Part shown: one piece after another, positions 24,481 through 36,900 of the stretch
How the letters are laid out: each line of letters begins with the position of its first letter
How positions within the stretch are numbered: the first letter of the stretch is position 1
Source: Takifugu bimaculatus
Taxonomy: Eukaryota; Chordata; Actinopteri; Tetraodontiformes; Tetraodontidae
Assembly (NCBI GenBank): GCA_004026145.2
Contig: CP034976.1
Coordinates: 14,306,171 to 14,370,170 of the forward strand
Direction: 5' to 3'
DNA length: 64,000 nt
The notes under the pieces: model-generated
The model's database searches: none
Told to the model about the DNA's origin: nothing
What the model saw: the letters and a program-made list of their open reading frames with translations, nothing else
Program-made: the position numbers and the translations under genes

Positions 24481-24931
24481 GTACCGATCAAAAATACGCT
24501 TTTCTTTATGTCCAATAGTTGATCTCTTGTTGGTATTTACTATAGAACTTGTTTATTTTGGCGGTTTCGAACAAAATACTGTAATTCAAGCTGTTAAATT
24601 TTCATCCTCATTGCATACAACCACACATGTTATATGTGTGATATAAACTACTCTTTAACCCCATCACTTCAAGAGTGAAGCTCATTTTGCCAATTACATT
24701 TTGCACATTTCACAATTAACAGTTACAATCCGTTAACAGTATTGATCTGTAAATACGTGCTCGTGACTTGTGTAAACTGCCATGATTTAACAGAAAACAG
24801 AGTTAACAGATCATACAACTTGTAACAACTAATGAAAAAGACATGAAATAATCATTCATAACACAATCTTGATGCCATTCGGCATAATAACTTGTCACAG
24901 GCTGCAAGCACGAACTGAACCCCCAAATGCA

Positions 24932-24960
24932 GACACACACACACACACGCACACACGCAC

Positions 24961-25002
<42 letters not shown>

Positions 25003-25027
25003 ACACACACACACACACACACACACA
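24932..25027. repeat. (CA)n microsatellite
   Basis: About 48 CA units with a few G and CC interruptions, upstream of cndp1 coding sequence. Confidence 0.95.
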
Positions 25028-25127
25028 GCCAGAGCAGGCTCGGTGGCATGAACAGGCGTCTGAGTCTAGCTGTACCACGGAGGGTAGAGTGAGCCCGGCT
25101 TAAAGACTGAATGCAGGTGGGTTGGTT

Positions 25128-25580
25128 CAGGATAAGGATAAGGATAAAAGACTTTATTGATCCCACATCGGGGAAATTGCACGTTACAGCGGTAGCCCGT
25201 GGTGTACAATACAGAAAAGTACTAAAAGAAAAAATAAAATAAAAAGACTCTTATATTATGTACATTGCTACGTACATGGTACAGTATACACAGAAATTAA
25301 AATTATGTACAGAAGGAGTGTCGGACAGTGTGAAGAAAAATTAAGGTGCAAATAAGATGTGCAAATAAGACCTTCCAGAGGCAGGATGATTAGTTAGTGC
25401 AAATATGCCAACCCTGTGTTATTGGTGCTACATTAAGTGTTGTGAATGTTGAACAATCTGTCGGCAGTTGGGATAAATGACCTGTGGTAACGCTCCCTTT
25501 TACACCGTGGGTGTAACAGTCTGCTGCTGAAGGAGCTGCTTAAGGCCCCCACAGTCTCGTGCAGGGGGTGTTCAGGTGTG
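25128..25580 (-). mobile_element. 5'-truncated non-LTR retrotransposon (LINE) 3' end, copy 1
   Basis: Reading the minus strand, the element ends ...GGGATCAATAAAGTCTTTTATCC followed by a short (TTATCC)n-type tail, as in Rex/L2/CR1-like fish LINEs that lack poly(A). The 25128-25275 part is nearly identical to the reverse complement of 44870-45020. The sequence beyond it, to about 25580, resembles the common fish LINE 3' region (the stretch around the GGAGCTGCTTAAGGCCCCCA block), so this copy is longer. Exact family assignment needs a repeat library. Confidence 0.7.
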
Positions 25581-25834
25581 CAGATTTAGAGTTGAGTGAA
25601 CTGGACAGCAGCCCTGCCCAACCTGGAAACAGACAGACAAGAGAAAAATGGACAAGAAACAGAAGGGCAGGAGGAGAGGAAAAACACTAGGGGACATAAC
25701 GAGTGTGAACTGAAGTGGCTGTTTAAGGGATGAGACTTGGCTTTAAGTTTAATTCTCCTCCTCAGTTTGATAGAGGTCGACTGGACTTCCTTGTTCTTGA
25801 AGAACCAGTGGTTAGCCACTTACAGGGCTGTCCA

Positions 25835-25892
25835 GGACCCCTCTTGGGACCACTCCTGGGACCCCTCCTGGGACCCCTCCTGGGACCCCTGA
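25835..25892. repeat. Short tandem repeat, GGGACCCCTCCT unit
   Basis: About four to five copies of a 12-bp unit, partly degenerate, in the putative cndp1 5' intron. Confidence 0.85.
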
Positions 25893-26188
25893 GACTTTCA
25901 CAGTTGTTAAGACTCGACAGTAGATAATGAGCTGGAAGGTCCACACCCCTGTCATGATGCAAAGGCCCACAACATTAGCAGTCAGTGAACCCACACCAGC
26001 ATAAACATCAGGGTTTCCCACCACTTCTGAGATGAGAGGAGAAACATCTATGAGGAACCACAGAAAAGTCCTGTTGGCGTAATTCAAGCTGAAGAGGAGA
26101 GTATCACCGAGGACACCCACCAATGTTGCAGGTTAGGACTGGGTTTGAGGTCAGGGTTTAGGGTTTCAGCTGTCCATTTCCTCAACAG

Positions 26189-29081
26189 ATGGGTCCTTTC
26201 GCTGCGTCCTACATCCTGTTGGTCGCCTCTGCCGTCCGAGCCTTCCAATACACAGAACTGGCCCAGTATGTCGACAGCCACCAAGAAGAATATGTGGAGG
26301 TGAATCTAATTAACGGCATTCAAAAAATGACACTTTCTTTGAGAAGACACCAGTGACGTGTTAGAGCTCTTCCAAACAGACTTTCCCCCTGGGTTTGGCT
26401 TTAGGCTCTACGTGACTGGGTTGCGGTGGAAAGCGACTCCAGCAACGTGCTGAAGAGGTCGGAGCTGAACCGCATGATGGAAATGGTGGCCCAGAAGCTG
26501 AGGCAGATGGGTGGAACCGTGGAGCTGGTGGACGTTGGGGAACAGGAAGTCAGTGCAATGCCGCATCTTGCCGCCTTTCACAAACACTGTAGTAGTGAGA
26601 TACAAGGTCTTTCCACATGCTCGTTACTACAATACGCTCAGACTTCACCCAGAGGTTAGCTTCACAGACACACTACTAACTTCAATAAGGCGCAAAAAAT
26701 ACAGAGCCTCATCTGGATCCTCATTACCAACTGAGATACATCAAAGCCTGGGCTCATTAAGCACCTAGAGGTCAGCCGCAGGGTCGACCGCCCCGGCGGT
26801 TAGCATCGCTGTAGATTCAAATGTCACCACATGATATTATTTAATGAAGAATGGGAAAACAAGATCTGACGTGGCGTCCCAACGCACTCTGACCTCTGTC
26901 CTCCTGTGTTTTACATTAATGCACATCCTCAATAATAGCATTCTTTTGATGTTTCAAAAGCAAAACTGTGGCAATTGTGCAGCTGCGCTGTTGACGTTGC
27001 TGAATTTTCTTTTGGGGGTCTCCGCAGCTTCCTGATGGAAGCACCTTGGCACTGCCTAAAGTGGCGACTGCTCAGTTTGGCAGCGACCCAAACAAACGCA
27101 CCGTGTGCGTGTACGGTCACGTGGACGTGCAGCCAGCCAAGCTGGAGGACGGATGGGCGACGGAGCCCTACAACTTGACAGACATCAACGGTAACAGTAG
27201 CTAACAAGAGAGAATGAGTCTGTGTAATCTCCAGTAGAACCAGAGCCGGTAAACTGGGTTTTTGCAGGTAACCTTTATGGGAGGGGAGCATCAGACAACA
27301 AAGCCCCAGTTTTAGCTTGGATCCATGCAGTGGCGGCGTACCAGGCCCTCAGTATGGTGAGAACATTCAGATTCTTCCTCTGTTTGATCACTGTTCCATT
27401 TAAATGAATGCAAGTAATTTGTTTCCACCAGGAGCTGCCGGTGAACGTGAAGTTTCTCATTGAGGGGATGGAGGAGACAGGCTCCAACGGTCTGGACGCC
27501 ATGATCCTGGCCCAGAGGGACACCTTCTTCTCTGACGTGGATTACATCATCATCTCAGACTGCGGCTGGCTCAGCAGACGGCCCGCCCTCACCTATGGAA
27601 CCAGAGGCAACTGCTACTTCTACGCTGAGGTTGAGTTTCGGAAGCATTAATGTTGGATTGATAAACGCCGATTGAGGTTCACGGTCAGGTGGGTTTTGCA
27701 GGTTGAAGGCCCAAAACAAGATCTGCACTCCGGTGTGTACGGAGGGGCCGTGATTGAACCGATGATTGACCTGATCGGGATTCTTGGTGAGTTCTGGCTT
27801 CACCGGGGCGGCGCAGATTTATGGGTGGGTCTCAGACATTTACCTGCTGGAGGTTTGCCTCAGACACACTCATCAGTCCCAGTGGGAAGATCCTGATCCC
27901 AGGGATCAGGGAGGCCGTGGCGCCCCTCTCTGACGAGGAGTGGAAAATGTACCAGGACATTCAGTTTGACATGGACAACTACAGGAACAAGGTCGGAGTC
28001 AGCCAGCTGATGTACAACAACAAGGTGAGGACGTAATCTGGACAATTTTAGGAGCTATTTCTCGTAAACACAGTTTGGGAGGAGGCCAGGCACTGACAGG
28101 AACCTTCCAAACATCCTTTAGGTGGATCTGTTAGCTCACCTGTGGCGATACCCCACCGTCTCCATCCACGGCATTGAGGGGGCTTTTTCAGACCCCGGAA
28201 CAAAGACGGTCATCCCTGCTAAGGTCACTGCTAAGTTCTCCATCAGACAAGTTCCCAACATGGATCCTGCTGCGGTCAAAAAACAGGTACAACAGGACGT
28301 TCATGCCCACCCCGGCCTATCAATTCCTTTTAGCAGACACTTTGATGTTTCTGTGCCGCTTTGATGTTTCAGGTAACAGACTACCTTCACTCGGTGTTCG
28401 CCAAGAGGAAGAGTCCCAACAAGCTGAAGGTTACCATGGTGATCGGGGCAAAACCATGGCTTGCTGACACCCAGCACTGCCCTCTATGAGGCCGGGAAGG
28501 CAGCTGTGAAGCGAGGTACAAAGCTGTCAGTAATTTCTTCGTAAGGTATTAAAATTCTTCAGCCAACACTCGCCACATGTGGGCGTAATCTCTGTAAATC
28601 ACGCCGACTGAATCATCTTCGCAAGCGCCCTTAATCCTCTGCAGATTACGGCCAATATTCGGAAAAGTGGATTATCCTTCAACCTAATTTATTTTTACGC
28701 AAAATATTTAAGGATAAAGTTGATTAGAAGCGACTAACATTGAGGCTAAAAGACTTTCTATCATCAGTTTTCCAGATGGATCCCGACCTGATTCGTGAGG
28801 GCGGAACCATCCCTGTTGCCAGAACCTTCCAGGATGTGACGGGAAAAAGCATCATCATGATGCCCATCGGGGGCTTCGATGACGGTCTTCACTCCCAGAA
28901 TGAGAAAATCAGCAGGTTGGAGCAAAAAAGAAAAAGATTTTTTTTAAAAAAGATCTTTCTGGTTCCACACATCTTTTTAACCCTTTTGTCACTCCAACTT
29001 CCTGTTTGCAGGTACAACTACATCGAAGGGACAAAGTTATTCATCGCCTACCTGAACGAGGTGTCCCAGATTACAATATGA
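26189..29081 (+). CDS. cndp1: Carnosine dipeptidase 1 (secreted M20 metallopeptidase); one exon with +1 frameshift
   Basis: Hydrolyses carnosine and related Xaa-His dipeptides outside the cell. Exons: 26189-26299, 26405-26548, 27028-27190, 27268-27356, 27432-27629, 27702-27786, 27864-28024, 28122-28286, 28373-28515, 28768-28915, 29012-29081; about 491 residues (human CNDP1 about 507). The ATG exon codes a signal peptide (MGPFAASYILLVASAVRAF), which favours CNDP1 over cytosolic CNDP2. M20 motifs are in order: GHVDVQPA (metal His, catalytic Asp), GRGASDNKAP (bridging Asp), EGMEETGS (catalytic Glu and metal Glu), YIIISD (metal Asp), DLHSGVYGG, RYPTVSIHGIEGAF, and HSQNEKISRYNYIEGTK (metal His). 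The stop follows NEVSQITI, like the human C-terminus. Phases match at all junctions except exon 28373-28515 (143 nt instead of 142), where the frame switches between ADTQH and YEAGKAAVKR near 28474-28486. Confidence 0.94.
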
Positions 29082-29086
29082 GTCTG

Positions 29087-29088
<2 letters not shown>

Positions 29089-29121
<33 letters not shown>

Positions 29122-29146
29122 GATCTATCGATCTATCGATCTATCG

Positions 29147-29198
<52 letters not shown>
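29089..29198. repeat. (CTAT)n tetranucleotide microsatellite
   Basis: About 27 units with an internal block of CGAT variants. It starts only 8 bases after the cndp1 stop codon and so would be transcribed in its 3'UTR. Confidence 0.95.
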
Positions 29199-29199
<1 letters not shown>

Positions 29200-29556
29200 G
29201 TAAAAGTGCAAAAAGCAAACATTGTGAATTTATTGTTTCCATAAAAACATATTTTAAGAAGACAAACTCACACACATGTCATTTCCTTAGATATTAAACT
29301 TTTATCTCATTTGAAATAATGGGAAACAATTCAGGATGCTGAAAGGTAACATTCCTAAAACAACAAGTCTTTTTCATTTGGAACTACAAACTCATAATCA
29401 CAACACAATGACAACAAATTCTGAATAGAAAAAACATGGTTGTAAAACTGAAATTCACATAGTTAAGGGTGTTGTTTGACATCTCACAATGCAATTCAAT
29501 GCAAACCTATTTAAGTAAATTCAGAAACACAACATTAAATGTATGCCTGATGTAAG

Positions 29557-29582
29557 AATAAAGACATCTGAATACCAATAAA
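29557..29582 (+). terminator. Candidate cndp1 polyadenylation signals
   Basis: Two AATAAA hexamers at 29557-29562 and 29577-29582, about 480-500 bases after the stop, in AT-rich sequence. They are the first canonical signals downstream on the plus strand. Confidence 0.45.
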
Positions 29583-29999
29583 ATTCAAATTAATGTCAAA
29601 GTGAATGCATATTAGATAATGTGTTAAAATGCATAATATATTTTGTTGTGGTTTTTTGTATCAACAAATAATTCAGAATACAAATTAAAAATAAAAAAAT
29701 CTCTAAATTATATTTAAACAATTAGGATAGAAAAATAGAATACAATTTTAAATAACTATTTTAAAGCAAATGTATAGAAAATGACAATATTGCAGTAGGG
29801 CTTTACTCCTACAGAACCTGAGTGCAGTTTTGAATAAATGCGTAAGATGACAGAGGCCTCCAGATGTGACCTCCTGATGATCGTAGTCTGTCTGATGGCT
29901 CCCAGCAGGAAGTGGTTGGGAGGAACCCTGGTGTTGTGAAGAAGCCGTGTCTGGTAGTGTCAGCGGCCTGATTCACAACACCAGCTGACCCTCCCCACC

Positions 30000-30001
<2 letters not shown>

Positions 30002-30090
<89 letters not shown>

Positions 30091-30106
30091 GCACACACAC
30101 ACACAC
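30002..30106. repeat. (CA)n microsatellite
   Basis: About 50 CA units with GC and AA interruptions. Confidence 0.95.
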
Positions 30107-33100
30107 GAAACTGACGGCGTGTAGTTACTATTATTCCCGCTAGAGGGCGTCGTGCATGGACGCTCTTCCAGCAGGCTGATTTACTGCTGCTCTGGTCACA
30201 TGTCTTCATCTTAATCTGCAAAAAGAATGGGCAGAGGCAGGATATTAAATCTAAAAATATAGAAAATACAACAATTTGTCTTTAAATTGTTTTTAAAACT
30301 ATTTAACGACATTTGAGCAGCAAAGAATCTGACATCACTCCTGTATCTGCGTTGAGCCCCTAACAGGAAGTGTGTGAGACCAAACACCAGCCAGCCCTCA
30401 AATGACCATCCATGTTTGGTTGCTCAGTTTTGAAGTGTTTCAGAACCGTGACTCAGCTAAGAACACAGCAGGAGGCTTTAATCCACCTTGAAGCCCCCTG
30501 CTGTGTGAGCAAAAACGGAGACACGCTACGCTTACCTTGGTTTACTTTCACATTATTTTAGACTCTTACAAAATTTTTCCTCCATTTTATGCTAAGAACA
30601 CTCTCAGATGTATATATATTTTGTTGTTGCTAGTCCATAAGTCTGATTTTGCTTTTTACCGAGGAAACGGTAAAAGGTCCATTAGTGATAAAGCCCACAA
30701 AAGAGCCTTTGTGCTAAACGAAAGTTATTTTATGGATTCAGGAAGCTCCTCTTAAGCTGAGAACGATTGGAACACTTAAGGGAAGAGGAGCGCCGCCCGG
30801 GCTCCATTTAGCCAAACTTGGACAAAAGTTTGGAAGTAATTTTTATTGGAGCACAAAGACTTAAAAGAGGTCCGAGGGACTGCAAAGTGTGTGTGCGTGT
30901 GTGTGTGTGTGTTTGTGCTTGCAAATAGAATAAGTTGCCTAAAAGCAGTACTTCACAGCATCTTAGGAGTTGAAAGCTTTGGTAATGGCTCATTTCATGG
31001 CTTGTGATCTTATTGTCTTTATTTTTAATATTCATCTTCTTTTGTTTTATTGTGCAGTTTGTTCTTTTCTTCAGGCGACAATCCAGAATTCTCTTATTCT
31101 CTTGCAATATTACACAAGCGTATTTATTCCTAACCCGATCAGCAAAAAGGCAGATAAATAGAGGAAATTTGGTGTGAAAGAGCTCATAAATGCTCCAGAA
31201 ACTGGTTTGGTTTTGAGTTCAAAGGTTTAAACCCAAGAGGTGATGAAATGAGCAGCAGAGGGCGGAGCATACGGGTGGAGCACAGTCAGGGTGAACCAGT
31301 ATTTTCCAAGTTTTTGGGGGGTTCAGTTCATTACTTTCCAAAAGCAAGTTAATGATTTGACTTTGAGCACATAGATCCACTGGATGGAGGATGATGGGAT
31401 GTTTCCTGGGAGCCCACACAAATGGATTTAATCAATTATTAAACAACAGGAACCTTCAAACTTCTCGTGGCTAAACAGCAGTCTGACCCCACTCGCCCCC
31501 CCGCCTGCTTCAGAAGCTGCCTCTCCTCTCTCACTGTCAGACAGGAGATGGTAGAAATGTCTCTTCGTTGTCCTGGTGACTTAATTCTCCCGTCCGTTAA
31601 CTGCATGGGGCTCGATGTGCAGCTCAAACAGACTGATATCTGAAAGTGTCTCACAGCCTGTGGGTGAGGGACGGCCGCTCCGTCTCTGGCTGATATGGCC
31701 GCGGCTGCAGATGTGCTGCAGATGTGCTGCAGATGTGCTGCAGAGTCTCTGTGATCGGCCGACAGCCAGATCCAGCCTGGCTCTTTTTAAGCCCCAAAAT
31801 AAACCTGAGCCTTATCACCGGAGGAGCAGCTGGCTGGCGAGCAGGACAGGTGACAGAGACGACGCTGACAGCAGCCCGGCCTGCCAGTCTAATATGGGGC
31901 GGGGGGGGGGGGGGTCCACTGATGGCTGCAGCGGACAAACTAAAGTCACGGGCGGATTCTGCAGCTTTACAGAGTAAAATCTGAGAAAAATGATCAATGG
32001 AGGGACTTTTGCTCCCGAATAACATCAAACTACGAAGTGAGGGAACAGTTTGTAGTTTGGAGAGAGAACAGGCAGCACACATGAGGTGTCCCAAGGGTGC
32101 ATTTCTAAAAATAGCCAATCAAGGACTGGATGGACGGGTCCATTTCTAATAAATAAGAAGAGACGAAACGGACAGTGGGTTTGCAGACGCAGCTAATTTA
32201 ATGACACCCCTGACATGGTGGCACCGCCAGTCGTCCTATCAGATATGTCTCTGACGGCACGACATTGGACAGGCAGAAGACGCTACGTGCCGGCTAGCAT
32301 AGCCGCAGAACAAGCCCAATAAACTAATGATCCCATTGTTAGCACCAACATTAGCCCACGAATCAGACACATGAGCAGATGATGTCCTTTCAGGTTAGGA
32401 GACCTTAGAAGGGTTGGATGTCCCTTTAATGTGTGTGATCAACCCGTCTTTTCCCCTTAGCTAAAGCTGGAGCTTTACCTCCCGGGCTTGCAAGTGGAAT
32501 CTGTAAACTGTATTGATAGGAGTATGACACGTATTTTTGGAAACGCTCTTTTCCTACAGAGAAACAGAACATTTGTGCTCGTGCAGGAGGTGCACAGAGA
32601 GTTTCCCAGCAGCCATGCAGAGCGACAGGACACAGACCAGTGGCTCCTTCTAATGAGCAGACTGTTGTTGGCCCACCGTGGGGACCCCCCGTCCCCCCGC
32701 TTCAGAGCTGTCTAAAATTTTTAGGGAGTAATTAAACTCTAAAGCTTCCTACCAGAAGAAAGTGGAGATTTATGCAGAGCTGAAAGGAAACTTCTGGAGA
32801 GAGGGACAATGGCATTGTCCCACCTCCCTCTTTAATTTTACAGATAGACGGAGGCTGCTCATTCCCATTTGGTCTGTTTTCTAGAGATGATTCTTGTTCT
32901 GCTCCTGTTCTGATGGACCTGCTGATACTGTCCAATTCACTGCAGAATGACCGTCCCCAGACCGACGTCTGGAGAGGACAACCAGTCGGGAACACAGCGC
33001 AGCCCTCCGGCCAGCGGGCTTTGTGAAGGGTGCTGTGGCAAAAAAAAAGACTAAACTAATTTGTTAAAGGTTTTAAAGGACAACAAAAAGGAACAAATAA

Positions 33101-33479
33101 TTTCTGATTAAAGTTGATTCACCGATATATCGATGTATCCAGATTTCTGTCACACACAGGTGGATGTTTTCCCAAGAACTAAACTCCACATTTAATGTTC
33201 CGCGTAATCCTGTGACTTTGTTAAAGGCAAACCCAGTTAGAGGTCATCTAATCTTTGAGCGTCCCACAATGCAGTGCGGGCGGGGCCACCAAGACCGCCG
33301 GTGGAGGAGGAAGAACCTTGAAATGGTCCCACTGCCGACACAGATTGAAACTATTTCCAGAGTTCAATTTATTCGACTCACTTTCAATAATTCATCAAAC
33401 GTCACGAGAACAGGTCGGAGCGTTGAAGACCTGAAATGGAAAGAGAGAAGCCCGCTCCTTCCCTGACTGGCAGGGAGAA

Positions 33480-33920
33480 ACCGTTCTCTGCAGAGCTGCG
33501 TTCCATTTCGCTGTGCAAATTGAGCTGTCACCTGCGGAGCCGCCGGTGCCCAATCACAGGCAACTATTAAATCATCACCGCTCCTAATTAACTTGCTGCG
33601 AACTCGGAGGCCTGGCGTCCTAAAGCTGATGTCGCTCCCATAATCCTCCCTGCAGAATCATTTAAATGGAATGTTAACAGAAGTGGTGGGGACGCATTAA
33701 ACGATGCTATCTGAAATAAGACCGAGCCGCGGCTCAGGTGAAGGAGAGATATCACACCTTAATGTGAAAATGATGGACGGAAAATGAAGTCGGTGATTAA
33801 ACCGCTAATCCCATAAGAAGCTGCCATCGTGCATCCGGCGCTCAAGTCGCATCGGTCCATTTGTGCAATTACGTAATTGGCTGAACACTCGGGATGGAGG
33901 AAAATTGAATAGAGCGACTG
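33480..33920. promoter_or_regulatory. Candidate conserved noncoding element
   Basis: A 440-bp island of complex sequence without simple repeats. It is rich in homeobox-type cores (CTAATTAACTT at about 33583, CATTTAAATGG at about 33660, ATTACGTAATTGG at about 33867) and flanked by microsatellite-bearing DNA. No coding structure. The call is from motif texture only. Confidence 0.3.
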
Positions 33921-34849
33921 GAGGTGCAGGATTATCAGATCACGGAGCTTTATCTCACGATATTGGTCACGAGAGATAAGAACTTTCCGGCACGAGAGAG
34001 AGAGAACAGTGACATCATTGTTGGATTTCGGGGGCCGTCGGGTGAGAACGCGTCGCTGGCCTGGCTGGAGGTGTCGGCGGGACCCCGGGAAGATGAGCCC
34101 AGACTATGCTGACAAGGATCTGGGCACTCGAGCAGGCGGGCGCGTAACTCCGGTTCTTCTGAACTTCAACATCTGCGGACTAATAAATGTAGAAGATCCT
34201 CCAGCACTTGTGTTGGGGGGATGTAGAACCTCGGGACCGTCACGTGCAACCGTGCGTCACAGTGTGATTTAATTAAGGAGGAAGCGAAGAACAAACAAAT
34301 TTACGAGAGAGACAGCCAACGGCATTTGACAGGATAGCTTATACACACACACACGCCATTTATTCAATGACAACTATAAGTGATTCCTTATGCACAGTTT
34401 GAAAAAGCTACAGATAAGTAGGTGTGTGTGTGTGTGTGTGTGCGTGCGTGCGTGCTGCTCCCATATCTCCATCGATCGTGCTGTGATGAGGTCCACTCTG
34501 CGTCTGTAATAAGCTCATTAATCTTCCAGACACAGCCAACAGCTGCCGCCTGCATCCACGGCTGTGATTATCAGCATTGATTGGCTGAGGACGCAACAGG
34601 CGCCGCCTCCCGACCAATGAGATCACTGCAGGTGTTAGCATGATGGGAGTGATGTCAGAGAAGAGACCAAACGGAACCAGGCTGCTGAGCGATGCAGCAC
34701 AGGTACTCCTCATCTACCTCCTCATCTTCCTCTTCTTGCTCCTTCTCCTCCTCCTCAGTCCTCCTCCTCTTCTTCCTCATTTTCTTCATTCTATTCCTCC
34801 CCTCATCCTCCTCTTCCTCTTCCTATGGCTACTCCTGCTGCTGTTAGCC

Positions 34850-36330
34850 TTGCTGTTGCAGCCACGACTGCTACTACTACCACTACCGCAACTACTATTA
34901 CCACAACTACTACTACCACTACCACTACTACTGTTACTAGGACCACTACTACTACTACTACTACCACTACGACTACTACCACTACCACTACCGCTGTTAC
35001 TAGGACCACTACTACTACTACTACTACCACTACTATCTCTGCTACTACTACCACTACGACTACTACCACTACCACTGTTACTAGTACCACTACTACTACT
35101 GCTGCTACCCCAACTACTATTACTACCATTACTACCACTACTACTACGACTACTACTAGTACTACCACTAATTCTACTGCTACCACTACTATTACAACTA
35201 CTCTACTACTACTATTATCTCTTCTACTACTACTGCTACTATTACCAAGATGACTAATACTATCTATACTATACTATACTAATACTAAATAACTAATACT
35301 ATCACTACTACTACTGTTGCTACCACGACTACTACCGCTACTATTTCTACCTACTACTACTACTGTTGCTACCAAGACTACTACCGCTACTATTTCTACC
35401 TACTACTACTACTACTGTTGCTACCAAGACTACTACCGCTACTATTTCTACCTACTACTACTACTGTTGCTACCAAGACTACTACTGCTACTATTTCTAC
35501 CTACTACTACTGTTGCTACCACGACTTCTACCGCTACTATTACTACCTACTACTACTACAACTACTACTAGTACTACCACTAATTCTACTGCTACCACTA
35601 CTATTACAACTACTCTACTACTACTATTATCTCTTCTACTACTACTGCTACTATTACCAAGATGACTAATACTATCTATACTATACTAATACTAAATAAC
35701 TAATACTATCACTACTACTACTGTTGCTACCACGACTACTACCGCTACTATTTCTACCTACTACTACTACTGTTGCTACCACGACTACTACCGCTACTAT
35801 TTCTACCTACTACTACTACTGTTGCTACCACGACTACTACCGCTACTATTTCTACCTACTACTACTACTGTTGCTACCACGACTACTACCTCTATTATTT
35901 CTACCTACTACTACTACTGTTGCTACCAAGACTACTACCGCTACTATTTCTACCTACTACTACTACTGTTGCTACCAAGACTACTACCGCTACTATTTCT
36001 ACCTACTACTACTCCTGTTTCTACAAGACACTACTGCTACTATTTCTACCTACTACTACTGTTGCTACCACGACTTCTACCGCTACTATTACTACCTACT
36101 ACTACTACTGTTGCTACCACGACTACTACTGCTACTATTACTACCTACTACTGCTGTTGCTACCACGACTTCTACCGCTGACTATAATACCTATCCCTAC
36201 TACTTTTGCTACCACGACTACTACTGCTACTAACTCCTACTACTGCTTTGCTAACGCACTTCTACCGCTACTATTACTACCTACTACTACTACTACTAAT
36301 GCTAGTACCAATACTAATATTATTGCTGCT
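34850..36330. repeat. TAC/CTA trinucleotide satellite with 49-bp higher-order units and a 412-bp duplication
   Basis: Nearly 1.5 kb built from CTA/TAC triplets. Within it a 49-bp unit (containing TGTTGCTACCACGACTACTA) recurs head to tail from about 35310 and again from about 35715. A longer segment holding ACTACCACTAATTCTACTGC and GATGACTAATACTATC is present twice, exactly 412 bp apart (35161/35573 and 35249/35661). The long open frames across it (Thr, Tyr, Leu or Val runs) are by-products of the triplet period. Confidence 0.95.
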
Positions 36331-36659
36331 ACTCATACAACTACCCTGGATGCTGCTGCAGTACCGGTACCACTGATACTTCTGCTGATACTTAGATGAT
36401 ACTGTTCCTTCCAGTACCACTGTTGTTCCTGTACATGCTACTGCTACACCTCACACTACTGATGTGACAGCTAATAACGATTATTACACTCATTAATACT
36501 GAACCAAACGCTCACAGAGACTTTGCCAAATGTCCCCACTATGCTAGTAAATTGCATACCTGACTATGACTAGTCCTGACTATGTAACATTTACAAGTGC
36601 ACGCACGCACGCACACACGCACACACACACACACACACACACAGTCCTTAAATCATGCC

Positions 36660-36900
36660 TCAGGGTTCATTTTCCAACATTCTAAAACCACAGGTTCTAT
36701 AATAGAACCATCGTTTATAATGGCAGTTTAATTAAACAGCCGAGAGTGTAAAAGAGCGGCAGCAAATGCGAGTCAGGGCCTAATGAGCTCCAGACTATTT
36801 ACATTTAAATGCTGGAATCACAGCAATAATCTGTTAGCGTCGTCTTTTCGTTTACGTTTTAAATGCGACCTTCAGTATTCCATTAACACCTGAATGAGGG
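36660..36900. promoter_or_regulatory. Candidate conserved noncoding element
   Basis: Complex AT-rich island between the triplet satellite and a CA run, with TTTAATTAAAC, CCTAATGAGCTC and ACATTTAAATGC cores within about 90 bases. No coding potential. Inference from composition. Confidence 0.3.

Larger units (their letters stand above)
29600..34320. other. Intergenic, no gene; microsatellites and CNE-like islands
   Basis: AT-rich sequence up to about 29830, a long (CA)n at 30002-30106, a small 11-bp tandem repeat (about 31706-31743), and complex non-repetitive sequence at about 33480-33920 with TAATTA and ATTTAAAT-type sites. No exon series with splice-consistent conserved protein sequence was found. 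Confidence 0.55.

Noticed and set aside
34640..36400. Open frames of about 130-210 codons (Leu-, Thr-, Tyr- or Val-rich) on both strands
   Set aside because: They arise from the TAC/CTA triplet satellite and neighbouring CTC-rich sequence. They lack start context, splice signals and any non-repetitive residue pattern.
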